This document shows positions 1-6,050 of a stretch of DNA of 11,780 bases, piece by piece. The translations under genes and the position numbers were made by a program. The notes beneath the pieces are model-generated. The model worked only from the letters and a program-made list of their open reading frames with translations. It searched no databases and was not told the origin of the DNA. Source of the DNA: a bacterium (lineage in GTDB: Bacteria; Cyanobacteriota; Vampirovibrionia; Gastranaerophilales; Gastranaerophilaceae); assembly GCA_017477685.1 (NCBI GenBank), contig JAFUUT010000319.1:1-11780 (forward strand), read 5' to 3'. Numbering within the stretch: position 1 is the stretch's first letter; each line of letters opens with the position of its first letter.

Positions 1-507
1 CAGAAAGCTGTTCTGAGGATACAACATCATAACCAGTCTGAGAATGCAGGGCTTTTTTAATTGGTCAAGAGAAATAAGTCCCATCTCATACAGAGTTGAA
101 CCAATCGGGGAATTTTTTCTCTTTGACTCGGCTAACGCATTTTTTAACTGAACATCTGATAATACACCTTCTGATACAAGCATTTCACCGAGTTTTGATT
201 GATGTTCGGAACCTTGAGGCATTGAAGATTCAGAAGGGCGAGGCAAATTCGAATCAGGAATGAAACCGCTTAATAATTCACGCAAATCGTCATCCCCGAC
301 AAGCATAAATTTTATAGAATAATCAAATTTTGTTTTCAAAACATTACTGATTTGTTCTTTATCAGAGCTTTTTGCTACAGCCACAAAAAGAAAGTTGTCT
401 TTAACACTAATGGGGATAAACTTATGTTGCCCCATTAGTGTCGCATCGACTTTAGTTAAAAGTTGTTTGTCTATACTGTTTTTTAATCGTAATATTAGTG
501 CGTTCAT
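1..507 (-). CDS. GspE/PilB N-terminal (MshEN-like) domain protein, partial, with apparent -1 frameshift
   Basis: Partial gene; it starts at 507 and runs off the left edge. The first 75 or so residues (KFIPISV...LFVAVAKSSD...) and then residues about 105-150 (LGEMLVSEGVLSDVQLKNAL, then IGSTLYEMGLISLDQLKK) look like two successive GspE/PilB-type N-terminal domains. In that family these precede a hexameric ATPase that powers type IV pilus extension or type II secretion; the ATPase part lies outside the window. An in-frame TAA directly precedes the ATG, so no earlier start is possible; no Shine-Dalgarno is visible. The start lies 37 bp after the secretin stop, which suggests one operon. After A6 at 53-58 the starting frame turns to unrelated sequence (PCILRLVMM...), while the -1 frame resumes the expected family pattern (KKALHSQTGYDVVSSEQLS). 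Both frames stay open to the edge. This could be an indel, a sequencing error, or true recoding. Confidence 0.75.
   Translation of the reverse strand, partial: MNALILRLKNSIDKQLLTKVDATLMGQHKFIPISVKDNFLFVAVAKSSDKEQISNVLKTKFDYSIKFMLVGDDDLRELLSGFIPDSNLPRPSESSMPQGSEHQSKLGEMLVSEGVLSDVQLKNALAESKRKNSPIGSTLYEMGLISLDQLKKPCILRLVMMLYPQNSFL
404..441. repeat. Perfect 12-bp inverted repeat inside the GspE-N gene
   Basis: ACACTAATGGGG (404-415) and CCCCATTAGTGT (430-441) are perfect complements with a 14-base loop, inside the coding region about 66-104 nt after the start codon. On the mRNA they would form a stable hairpin. One arm can also pair over nine bases with AACACTAAT in the gap before the gene (531-539). 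Confidence 0.7.
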
Positions 508-544
508 TTACTTTTTGTGTGTGTATTTCAATTAGTGTTTTTTC

Positions 545-2503
545 TTATAACATATCGCTTGCTACAGCATCCTCGTTATCAACAATGATTTGAGGTGTGA
601 GCATGATAACCATTTCTTCTTTTTCTTTTTGTGTTGAAGTACTTCTAAAGAAGAAACCAATCAACGGCAAATCACCCAAGAACGGTATTTTGGTAACAGA
701 TTTAGACTCCGCTTCCTGTATCATACCGCCGATAACAAGAGTTTCACCGTCTTTTACCCTTATACCTCTGAGATCAAGTTTTCTTCTGCTTAGCAAAGTA
801 GCCAAAAGGTCTTTTGTGGTATCTGTAGAATCTGCATATAGTCTTTCTTTGATAGTATTATATTCAGGAGTGATATCCAGAGTTATATACCCGTCAGGAC
901 TGATAAATGGAGTAATGCTTATTATAATACCGTTATCATTAGCAGTTTCTACCGTCCTTGTCATCATAGGAAGCCAACTGCTCTTGTCACTCATTTCAGT
1001 TTTAATAGATTTTACATAATCAGAAGACAAATCAATTTTAGATGTCTGACCGTTTGTCAGGATAACTTTTGGATTAGCCAAAACTCTGCCCTTACCATTA
1101 CTTATCAAATAGTTCATAGTATATGCTAACGTCGGACTCCCAACATTTTTACCAGCTATACCCGTTATCTTATAATCCCCAGGGGCTCCATCTTTTCCTT
1201 CTTGCCAATCACCCATGTAAGTTATACCTTTACCAGCAAAGAAAATAGGGAAGTGGCTTGAATTTCCAAAACCTTGAGCATTTGCATTAAAAGTAAAATT
1301 CTTACTTAAATACTGCCAAGTATTAGTAAATTCTTTAGTACCAGCTTCGTTCAAAGACACAATCTGAACTTCAAGCAAAGCTTGAGGAGATTTTTTATCG
1401 TTAGCCGCAACATAATCTTTAATCAATTCGATTTGACCTTCAGAGCCGCCAATGATTTGAACGGTACCCAGAGTCGGGAAGTAAGTAACAGTCAAACTTC
1501 TGATATTAAAAGAAGTCAATTTTTCTTCATTATTATTACTGCTGCTGCTTTCACCATCACCACTGCTGCTGTTTGATTCAGATACCGTATTTTCAACATT
1601 TTGTTCAAGAGCACATGCAGTAACCCCGCCGCCAACAGTAAAACCACTGCCTGAACCTGAGCCAGAGCCGCTGGCAGATGAATCATCATCTGATGCAAAA
1701 CCGGTAGGAACCCCTTCAATAGGAGCAGCACCACCTGAAGATGAGTCACTGTCTTTATCTTGATATGTAGTAGAAGGAACCAAAGCATTACATATCATAG
1801 CTGCCATTTCGGCAGGAGTTGTGTGGTTAACTTTGATTGTTGTTATTTGAGGTTTTTTATCAAACTGAGCAACAACCTGTCTTGCAACCTCAGCATCCAT
1901 TGCCGTACCCATAATCATAATATCATTAGTCTTGGCGTTTACAACAGCAACAGGCTTTGTAGATACTCCAGGGTGAATACCGTTTGGAGTATATATATTA
2001 TCATTCAAAAATGCAGCAACAGCAACGGCTGAAACATATTTTACAGGAATTGTAGAAATTTGTCTTTGGCCTGCAGTTGTAACAACTTCACCTCTTTTGT
2101 AAACCAACAATGTATTAGATTGGATATCATAAGACAAATCACTTGTCATCATAACCAAATCTAAAGCCTTTTCAAGGGTAATATTAACCAAATCCATGGT
2201 TACATGACCCTCAACAGACGGATAGAATATAATATTCATACCTGCCTGATCCGCAAACATTCTCAAAACCTGAGTAACATCCGCATCTCTAAGACTAAGG
2301 TTAACAATCGAATCCGCATTTGATAACCTTACATTTGAACTGTAATCGAGTGAACCCTCACTCGGAGCTGTAACTGCATATTCTTCATCATCCCTTACAA
2401 GAGGACTGTAATCGCTGATTGCGAATGCAGTTGAAGAATTTGTAACAGCAAAAGCCATAAGCATAGCACTTGCTATAATTTTTTCTTTAATCGTACTTCT
2501 CAT
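545..2503 (-). CDS. pilQ: PilQ-like type IV pilus secretin
   Basis: Outer-membrane secretin that forms the gated channel through which a type IV pilus passes (a type II secretion-type secretin is the alternative). Taking ATG 2503 gives 652 residues with a signal peptide (about 1-28, ending TAFA). That ATG has GGGAG five bases upstream; an ATG four codons earlier (2515) has no clear ribosome site. Domains in order: STN domain about 65-137, N1-like ring domain about 150-245, a very Ser/Gly/Asp/Asn-rich linker about 246-328 with an (SG)n run, the rest of the ring domain about 329-370, then the secretin barrel about 375-642. The barrel shows the typical GRVLANPKV and VIGGMI...IPFLGDLPLIGFFF signatures. 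No AMIN peptidoglycan-binding domain is seen before STN, unlike many PilQ proteins. It sits 22 bp after the pilP-like gene. Family assignment is secure; PilQ rather than GspD rests on the PilP-like neighbour. Confidence 0.9.
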   Translation of the reverse strand: MRSTIKEKIIASAMLMAFAVTNSSTAFAISDYSPLVRDDEEYAVTAPSEGSLDYSSNVRLSNADSIVNLSLRDADVTQVLRMFADQAGMNIIFYPSVEGHVTMDLVNITLEKALDLVMMTSDLSYDIQSNTLLVYKRGEVVTTAGQRQISTIPVKYVSAVAVAAFLNDNIYTPNGIHPGVSTKPVAVVNAKTNDIMIMGTAMDAEVARQVVAQFDKKPQITTIKVNHTTPAEMAAMICNALVPSTTYQDKDSDSSSGGAAPIEGVPTGFASDDDSSASGSGSGSGSGFTVGGGVTACALEQNVENTVSESNSSSGDGESSSSNNNEEKLTSFNIRSLTVTYFPTLGTVQIIGGSEGQIELIKDYVAANDKKSPQALLEVQIVSLNEAGTKEFTNTWQYLSKNFTFNANAQGFGNSSHFPIFFAGKGITYMGDWQEGKDGAPGDYKITGIAGKNVGSPTLAYTMNYLISNGKGRVLANPKVILTNGQTSKIDLSSDYVKSIKTEMSDKSSWLPMMTRTVETANDNGIIISITPFISPDGYITLDITPEYNTIKERLYADSTDTTKDLLATLLSRRKLDLRGIRVKDGETLVIGGMIQEAESKSVTKIPFLGDLPLIGFFFRSTSTQKEKEEMVIMLTPQIIVDNEDAVASDML

Positions 2504-2525
2504 ATCTGCTCCCATTATATTTTAA

Positions 2526-3269
2526 TTATCCTTGTCTACCACCAAATCTGTTTTTCAGATTATATAAATCGTTTCTGTTACCGTTGAGTTCATCTTTCGA
2601 GAACAATTCGCCAATTGCTGCTGAATATATGTTTGAACCCAAACTTACGGTAATCCAATTTTGATTTATCTTTAATACTTTATATTCATTGTCAAGTATC
2701 TTATCTCCCTGCCTTACAAGATAATCTTTATCATCAAGACTGATAATAGCAGAAGGACTTGTAGGACTGTACATAATACCGACCACTTTTGTTCTCGTAA
2801 TCTTTGCGGCTGCCGTATCAGCAGGACCCAATATAGTTGGCGGTACCGGTAAATTAAACTTGTACGGGCTTATATCATCAGCCTCGCGAATTACAGTATT
2901 CTGCAATTTTGTTAAACGAAGAACCTCAGCATTGTGAGCATTCGCTTCCGCAAGAGCATCGCGCTTAGCTTTTTCATAAGCCGCCAATTCACCCATTGGC
3001 ATAAACGGATCAGCACGACCGACATTCATGACATCATAAGATACCATCTTACCGCCACTGCCAAGCCCGTCATCTTCCACATCAATCTCGGCACTTTTAC
3101 CTTCTTCATCCGGAACATGAACATTTCCTGCCTGTTCCTGCTCCTGATCCATGTCAACACTTTCTGTTGCTTCAGGTACCGGTTCAGATTCTTCTTCCTG
3201 CTTTGTCCCGCAGCCGCTTAATAATGAACAGCCGCAGAATAACAGCATTACAACTAAAATCTTTTTCAT
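2526..3269 (-). CDS. pilP: PilP-like type IV pilus lipoprotein
   Basis: Probable inner-membrane lipoprotein linking the pilus alignment complex to the secretin. The 247-residue product begins MKKILVVMLL and has a lipobox LLSGC, with Cys20 as the lipidation site. A strongly acidic, Glu/Asp-rich linker (about 24-68) follows, then NVGRADPFMP (about 82-91), the DPF-type motif seen in PilP. A predicted beta domain about 158-222 (KVVGIMYSPTSPSAIISLDD..., then LVRQGDKI and WITVSLG) matches the PilP/GspC homology-region pattern. The start at 3269 is chosen because AGGTG sits just upstream and it places the lipobox correctly; in-frame starts at 3314 and 3287 lack a ribosome site and would spoil the signal peptide. 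It is the first gene of the minus-strand pilus operon; pilM, pilN and pilO are not upstream. Overall similarity is recognised by motif only, so PilP rather than GspC is a good but not certain call. Confidence 0.78.
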   Translation of the reverse strand: MKKILVVMLLFCGCSLLSGCGTKQEEESEPVPEATESVDMDQEQEQAGNVHVPDEEGKSAEIDVEDDGLGSGGKMVSYDVMNVGRADPFMPMGELAAYEKAKRDALAEANAHNAEVLRLTKLQNTVIREADDISPYKFNLPVPPTILGPADTAAAKITRTKVVGIMYSPTSPSAIISLDDKDYLVRQGDKILDNEYKVLKINQNWITVSLGSNIYSAAIGELFSKDELNGNRNDLYNLKNRFGGRQG

Positions 3270-3370
3270 TACACCTAACTCTCTCATATACTTATTTTTT
3301 AATTTCCTACCCAATTTGTCTGTAATCTACTTTTGAATGCTTGTAAAATACAATACGGCATTCTCCTATT

Positions 3371-3399
3371 ATCTTAACATATTGAACATGATTGGGCAA
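3371..3399 (-). promoter_or_regulatory. Candidate sigma70-type promoter of the pilP-pilQ operon
   Basis: On the minus strand TTGCCC (3394-3399) and TAAGAT (3371-3376) are separated by 17 bases, each matching the consensus at four of six positions. The site lies between the terminator of the upstream HAD gene and the pilP-like start, which predicts a leader of about 95 nt. Assigned by eye in AT-rich DNA. Confidence 0.4.
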
Positions 3400-3497
3400 A
3401 AAATGTGAAAAAATCGTTCATTTTATGGCAAATTCCCCAAAAGTAAATAATAACAAGGATTTCTCGGCTTAATATTTCGTCATAAAACATTTTTACG

Positions 3498-3525
3498 AAA
3501 AAAATTTCAATCTTTAGATTGAAAT
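3498..3525 (-). terminator. Rho-independent terminator of the U32-yqeG unit
   Basis: A perfect 9-bp stem, ATTTCAATC/GATTGAAAT (3504-3512 with 3517-3525) with a 4-base loop, is followed on the minus strand by a run of seven T. It lies 16 bp past the yqeG-like stop, so it separates this unit from the pilus operon. The stem is AT-rich, but the T tract gives it a clear direction. Confidence 0.8.
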
Positions 3526-3540
3526 AAAATAAACAAAATA

Positions 3541-4020
3541 TTATTTTTTTATACTTAACCTTTCCAAAGCACGAACAAATCTTACAATTTTTGGCTCGGT
3601 ATCAGCCGTTATGGAATCCACAAGAATAGTCTTGCAGCCCAACAATTTCCCGCACAAAATATCGGTTAAAGGTCTGTCGCCCACTAATACGCAATCTTTT
3701 GGATCAATATTATAGTCTTTTAAAAATTTACTTATAAATCTGGTACTGGGCTTGCAAGCTTCAAATAAAATAGGGAAATGCGTTATTGCTTTTACTTTTT
3801 TTATATACTCCGGATTTTTGTTATTTGAAACAATTGCAATAAAAAATTTTTCCTCAACACTGCGAATAAAACTATAAGTTTCATCAGAATATGTACCTGA
3901 TTTTGACGCCATTAGAGTACTGTCTAAATCAAACAAAATCGCCTTTATTCCAATTCTTTTTAATTCATCCAAATCAATCTCATATACACTTTTCAAATTA
4001 TAATCAGGTCTAAGAAACAT
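3541..4020 (-). CDS. yqeG: YqeG-like HAD superfamily phosphatase
   Basis: Small cytoplasmic hydrolase of 159 residues, the usual size for the YqeG (HAD IIIA) family. All four HAD motifs are visible. Motif I is FDLDSTL, with Asp31 as nucleophile and Asp33 as acid/base. Motif II is VSNN (Ser65). Motif III is CKPS (Lys90). Motif IV is GDRPLTD (Asp115 and Asp120, Mg2+ ligands). No large cap domain is present, consistent with a capless enzyme acting on a phosphorylated macromolecule or a small exposed phosphate. Its start overlaps the end of the U32 gene by 11 bp, so the two are probably translationally coupled. A strong terminator follows. The physiological substrate of the family is not established from anything seen here; YqeG-type proteins are common in Firmicutes and Cyanobacteria. 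Confidence 0.88.
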   Translation of the reverse strand: MFLRPDYNLKSVYEIDLDELKRIGIKAILFDLDSTLMASKSGTYSDETYSFIRSVEEKFFIAIVSNNKNPEYIKKVKAITHFPILFEACKPSTRFISKFLKDYNIDPKDCVLVGDRPLTDILCGKLLGCKTILVDSITADTEPKIVRFVRALERLSIKK

Positions 4021-5257
4021 ATTCTTTTATCCCCACTGTTCTTGCCATTGCATATTTGAAATCTTCAGGTTCTTTTTCAAATTTCAAATAAACTTCAGCA
4101 TTTGTATTACCAACCTCTAATTCAATACCGTTCTCATCATATATCCCCAAAATTTTTGTAACAAATTGCTCTTTTGGAGAAATAATTTCTATTTCATCAT
4201 TTGGCAGAATTTTATTTTTGATTTTTACCAAATACAAATCCCAGCCATTGATTTTTTCTTTGCCATGAAATTCAAACAAAAAGTCAGCTCCTGCCAAACC
4301 CTTTGACAAATTATAGCTATAACCGCCGGAACCGTCACCCAGCGCAAATCCTGTAGTATATCCGCGGTTACCAACCTTTTTAAGTTCTTCAAAATACTTT
4401 TCCATATCCGCATTTGGATTTTCATAAAGTTCATCAATCGCAGCACGATATGTTTTTGCGACCGCAGAAACATAATATAAACTTTTTGTTCTACCTTCAA
4501 CCTTAAAAGAATCAACACCGGCATCTATCATCTCTTTTAAATGGTGAACAAGGCACAAATCATTCGGACTCAAGATATGAGAACCATGCGCATCTTCATT
4601 AATTTCATAATACTCTCCGGGTCTTGTTTCCTCTACAAGTTTGTAACTCCACCTGCACGGCTGGCAGCAATTACCCTGATTAGAAATTCTTTCACCCTTT
4701 GTGAAATAATCACTCAATAAGCATCTGCCTGAAAAAGAAACACATTGCGCGCCGTGAATAAAGCACTCTATTTCCATATCAGGAACTTTATTCTTAATTT
4801 CGGCAATTTCAGGAATGGATAATTCTCTTGCCAAAACCACACGGCTTGCACCCATATCCTGCCAAAATTTGACACATTCATAATTCAAAATATTAGTTTG
4901 GGTACTTATATGAATATCAACCTCAGGCATATATTTTTTTACAAGCCCCAAAATCCCAAAATCACTAACAAGTATTCCGTCCGGATTTGAATCTTTGATA
5001 ATATCCATGCATTCTTCCAAATGTTTTATATCCTTATTGAACGCAAAAATATTTAATGTTAAGTATGCCTTAGCTCCAAGACTGTGCGCTTTTTCTATAG
5101 CCTGCTTCAAATTATCAAAAGTGATAAGTTCGCCTTTTCGCATCGCTCTAAGACTAAAATCTACCACCCCGAGATATACCGCATCTGCACCATATCTGAC
5201 CGCATATTCTAACTTCTCAATATTGCCCGCAGGCATCAACAACTCTACCTTTTTCAT
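4010..5257 (-). CDS. U32-family [4Fe-4S] protein (TrhP/RlhA-type, annotated as peptidase U32)
   Basis: Protein of 415 residues. The N-terminus KKVELLMPAGNIEKLEYAVRYGADAVYLG is the typical opening of U32 proteins, a TIM-barrel-like fold. The family signature IECFIHGAQCVSFSGRCLLS lies at about 163-182. Cys172, Cys179, Cys197 (or the adjacent Cys198) and Cys235 have the spacing of the four cysteines that hold a 4Fe-4S cluster in characterised members. Although often named peptidases, studied U32 proteins such as TrhP, RlhA and UbiU/V carry out oxygen-independent hydroxylation; the YrrN/YrrO-like sequence makes tRNA U34 hydroxylation (TrhP-like) the leading guess, but the substrate cannot be read from sequence. 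The start at 5257 is chosen because the family N-terminus begins there; an in-frame extension to 5392 is Tyr/Phe-rich, unlike the family, and overlaps the opposite-strand small ORF. No Shine-Dalgarno is present. Confidence 0.88.
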   Translation of the reverse strand: MKKVELLMPAGNIEKLEYAVRYGADAVYLGVVDFSLRAMRKGELITFDNLKQAIEKAHSLGAKAYLTLNIFAFNKDIKHLEECMDIIKDSNPDGILVSDFGILGLVKKYMPEVDIHISTQTNILNYECVKFWQDMGASRVVLARELSIPEIAEIKNKVPDMEIECFIHGAQCVSFSGRCLLSDYFTKGERISNQGNCCQPCRWSYKLVEETRPGEYYEINEDAHGSHILSPNDLCLVHHLKEMIDAGVDSFKVEGRTKSLYYVSAVAKTYRAAIDELYENPNADMEKYFEELKKVGNRGYTTGFALGDGSGGYSYNLSKGLAGADFLFEFHGKEKINGWDLYLVKIKNKILPNDEIEIISPKEQFVTKILGIYDENGIELEVGNTNAEVYLKFEKEPEDFKYAMARTVGIKEYVS

Positions 5258-5266
5258 AATAATAAA

Positions 5267-5295
5267 ATAATAATAAAAAATTAGATAATAATCAA
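5267..5295 (-). promoter_or_regulatory. Candidate promoter of the U32 gene
   Basis: On the minus strand TTGATT (5290-5295), a 17-base spacer and TATTAT (5267-5272) form a plausible promoter. Its predicted transcript start, near 5260, would be only a few bases before the ATG at 5257. Together with the missing ribosome site this fits a leaderless or near-leaderless message. The surrounding DNA is almost pure A/T, so chance matches are likely. Confidence 0.3.
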
Positions 5296-5363
5296 CCAAA
5301 TAGGTGATGTAGTTTCGCTCTAAAAGTAGAAAATAGAAATATAAAGATTTATTGGAGAGAGAA

Positions 5364-5498
5364 ATGAGAACTATTACAAACGCAACATCCACTATCAGAG
5401 AAATTTGGTCTTATCAGCATCCTGTTATGCACAAATGGTTTTTATTCAGCGCAGCATCATTATGCTGTATGTTTACTCTATTATTTTTAGCGTTTTAA
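5364..5498 (+). CDS. Small membrane protein, 44 residues, unrecognised
   Basis: Plus-strand small gene reading MRTITNATSTIREIWSYQHP and ending in a hydrophobic helix (about 25-44, WFLFSAASLCCMFTLLFLAF). It probably spans the inner membrane once, with a short polar, mildly basic N-terminal part. Support for a real gene: a strong Shine-Dalgarno (GGAG, six bases before the ATG), a coherent polar-then-hydrophobic design, and its own Rho-independent terminator about 30 bp after the stop. It is flanked by oppositely oriented genes, so it is transcribed alone. The double Cys (34-35) inside the helix is notable. I do not recognise a family; a single-helix small membrane protein, a regulator of a membrane complex, or a hydrophobic type I toxin-like peptide are all possible, and nothing in the sequence decides. 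No antisense RNA gene is evident. No convincing promoter was found upstream. Confidence 0.68.
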   Translation: MRTITNATSTIREIWSYQHPVMHKWFLFSAASLCCMFTLLFLAF

Positions 5499-5527
5499 AA
5501 AAAATTATTCGCAACCCCCTGTTATAT

Positions 5528-5559
5528 AAACAAGAATACGTCCGCGTATTCTTGTTTTT
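5528..5559 (+). terminator. Rho-independent terminator of the 44-residue ORF
   Basis: A perfect 13-bp stem, AAACAAGAATACG with CGTATTCTTGTTT (5528-5540 and 5545-5557), has a TCCG loop and ends in a T run. It lies 29 bp past the small ORF stop on the plus strand. It is among the strongest terminator-like structures in the window. Confidence 0.85.
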
Positions 5560-5564
5560 GGTAT

Positions 5565-5593
5565 AAAAAAATAATACCCTTATCAGGTATTAT
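5565..5593 (-). terminator. Rho-independent terminator for the 104-residue gene
   Basis: On the minus strand an 8-bp stem ATAATACC/GGTATTAT (5571-5578 with 5586-5593) and a 7-base loop are followed by seven T. It lies about 28 bp past the stop at 5622. With the plus-strand terminator at 5528-5559 it forms a convergent pair. Confidence 0.78.
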
Positions 5594-5621
5594 CTTTTGT
5601 AATCAAAATCTTGAGAAATAT

Positions 5622-5936
5622 TTATTCTATATCAAGATTATCATTGGCTTGAAGCTGTTTTTTCATGATGTTGTTTATTACAGCATCTACTAACAACTCA
5701 TAAGATTTCTTGTTTTCAATACCAGGAAATTCTTGTTTGAGTTGGCTTCTGACCATTGCTTCCAGCTCATTTGCGTCAGAAAACATTCCTAAATCATCCA
5801 CACCGCTGATAGATTCTAAATAATCCGTAGTGCTTTTATCTAGTTGATTTTTATTCGAAAACGAAAGCCATCTGAATTTCGGATTACTTTCTTTTATCTT
5901 TTGTACAAATTTTGATTTACGTATTCGATCAAACAT
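5622..5936 (-). CDS. Hypothetical protein, 104 residues
   Basis: Unrecognised small soluble protein. The N-terminal 20 or so residues are strongly basic (MFDRIRKSKFVQKIKESNPK). The rest is predicted largely helical, with an acidic patch around 45-60 (GVDDLGMFSDANELE) and a helical stretch about 77-95, and the C-terminus is acidic. No signal peptide, membrane helix, Cys cluster or known catalytic motif is visible. The start is well supported: GAGG lies eight bases before ATG 5936. The gene follows glyS on the same strand after 114 bp and ends at a terminator. The gap holds a candidate promoter, so it may be transcribed with glyS or alone. A DNA/RNA- or protein-binding accessory role would fit the charge pattern, but this is a guess. 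Confidence 0.72.
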   Translation of the reverse strand: MFDRIRKSKFVQKIKESNPKFRWLSFSNKNQLDKSTTDYLESISGVDDLGMFSDANELEAMVRSQLKQEFPGIENKKSYELLVDAVINNIMKKQLQANDNLDIE

Positions 5937-5974
5937 GAGATTTACCTCTATTACATCTACCTTTGTATTATTTT

Positions 5975-6002
5975 AAAATACCCTGAAAAAAATAATTGAC
6001 AA
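5975..6002 (-). promoter_or_regulatory. Candidate promoter of the 104-residue gene
   Basis: On the minus strand TTGTCA (5997-6002; five of six) and TATTTT (5975-5980) are 16 bases apart, giving a leader of about 30 nt before the ribosome site. The same bases form a near-palindrome that also reads TTGACA on the plus strand (5996-6001), so the orientation of any activity is uncertain. Confidence 0.33.
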
Positions 6003-6050
6003 TTTTACGAACTTTATTTACAAAATTTTACATTATTTTTTTAATAATGT

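Noticed and set aside
597..1019. 140-codon plus-strand open frame opposite the secretin gene
   Set aside because: It is the complement of a strongly conserved secretin C-terminal domain; the predicted product is low-complexity Ile/Ser/Leu sequence with no ribosome site. Other open frames opposite or within the secretin, U32, glyS and acyltransferase genes were dismissed for the same reason.
3299..3361. A 20-codon minus-strand frame (MPYCILQAFKSRLQTNWVGN) in the leader of the pilP-like gene, preceded by AGGAG
   Set aside because: The AGGAG is only one base from the ATG, too close to work as a ribosome site, and the peptide has no recognisable leader-peptide feature. It would only be credible as a leaderless ORF if transcription starts near 3364.
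5258..5392. Upstream in-frame extension of the U32 gene by 45 codons
   Set aside because: The extra residues are Tyr/Phe/Leu-rich and unlike the family, whose proteins begin at MKKVELLMPAG; the extension lies opposite the 44-residue ORF and its ribosome site.
6030..6050. AT-only hairpin ACATTATT/AATAATGT right after the glyS stop
   Set aside because: It is followed on the minus strand by AAAATTTT rather than a T run, and a stem of only A-T pairs is weak, so it is not called a terminator.
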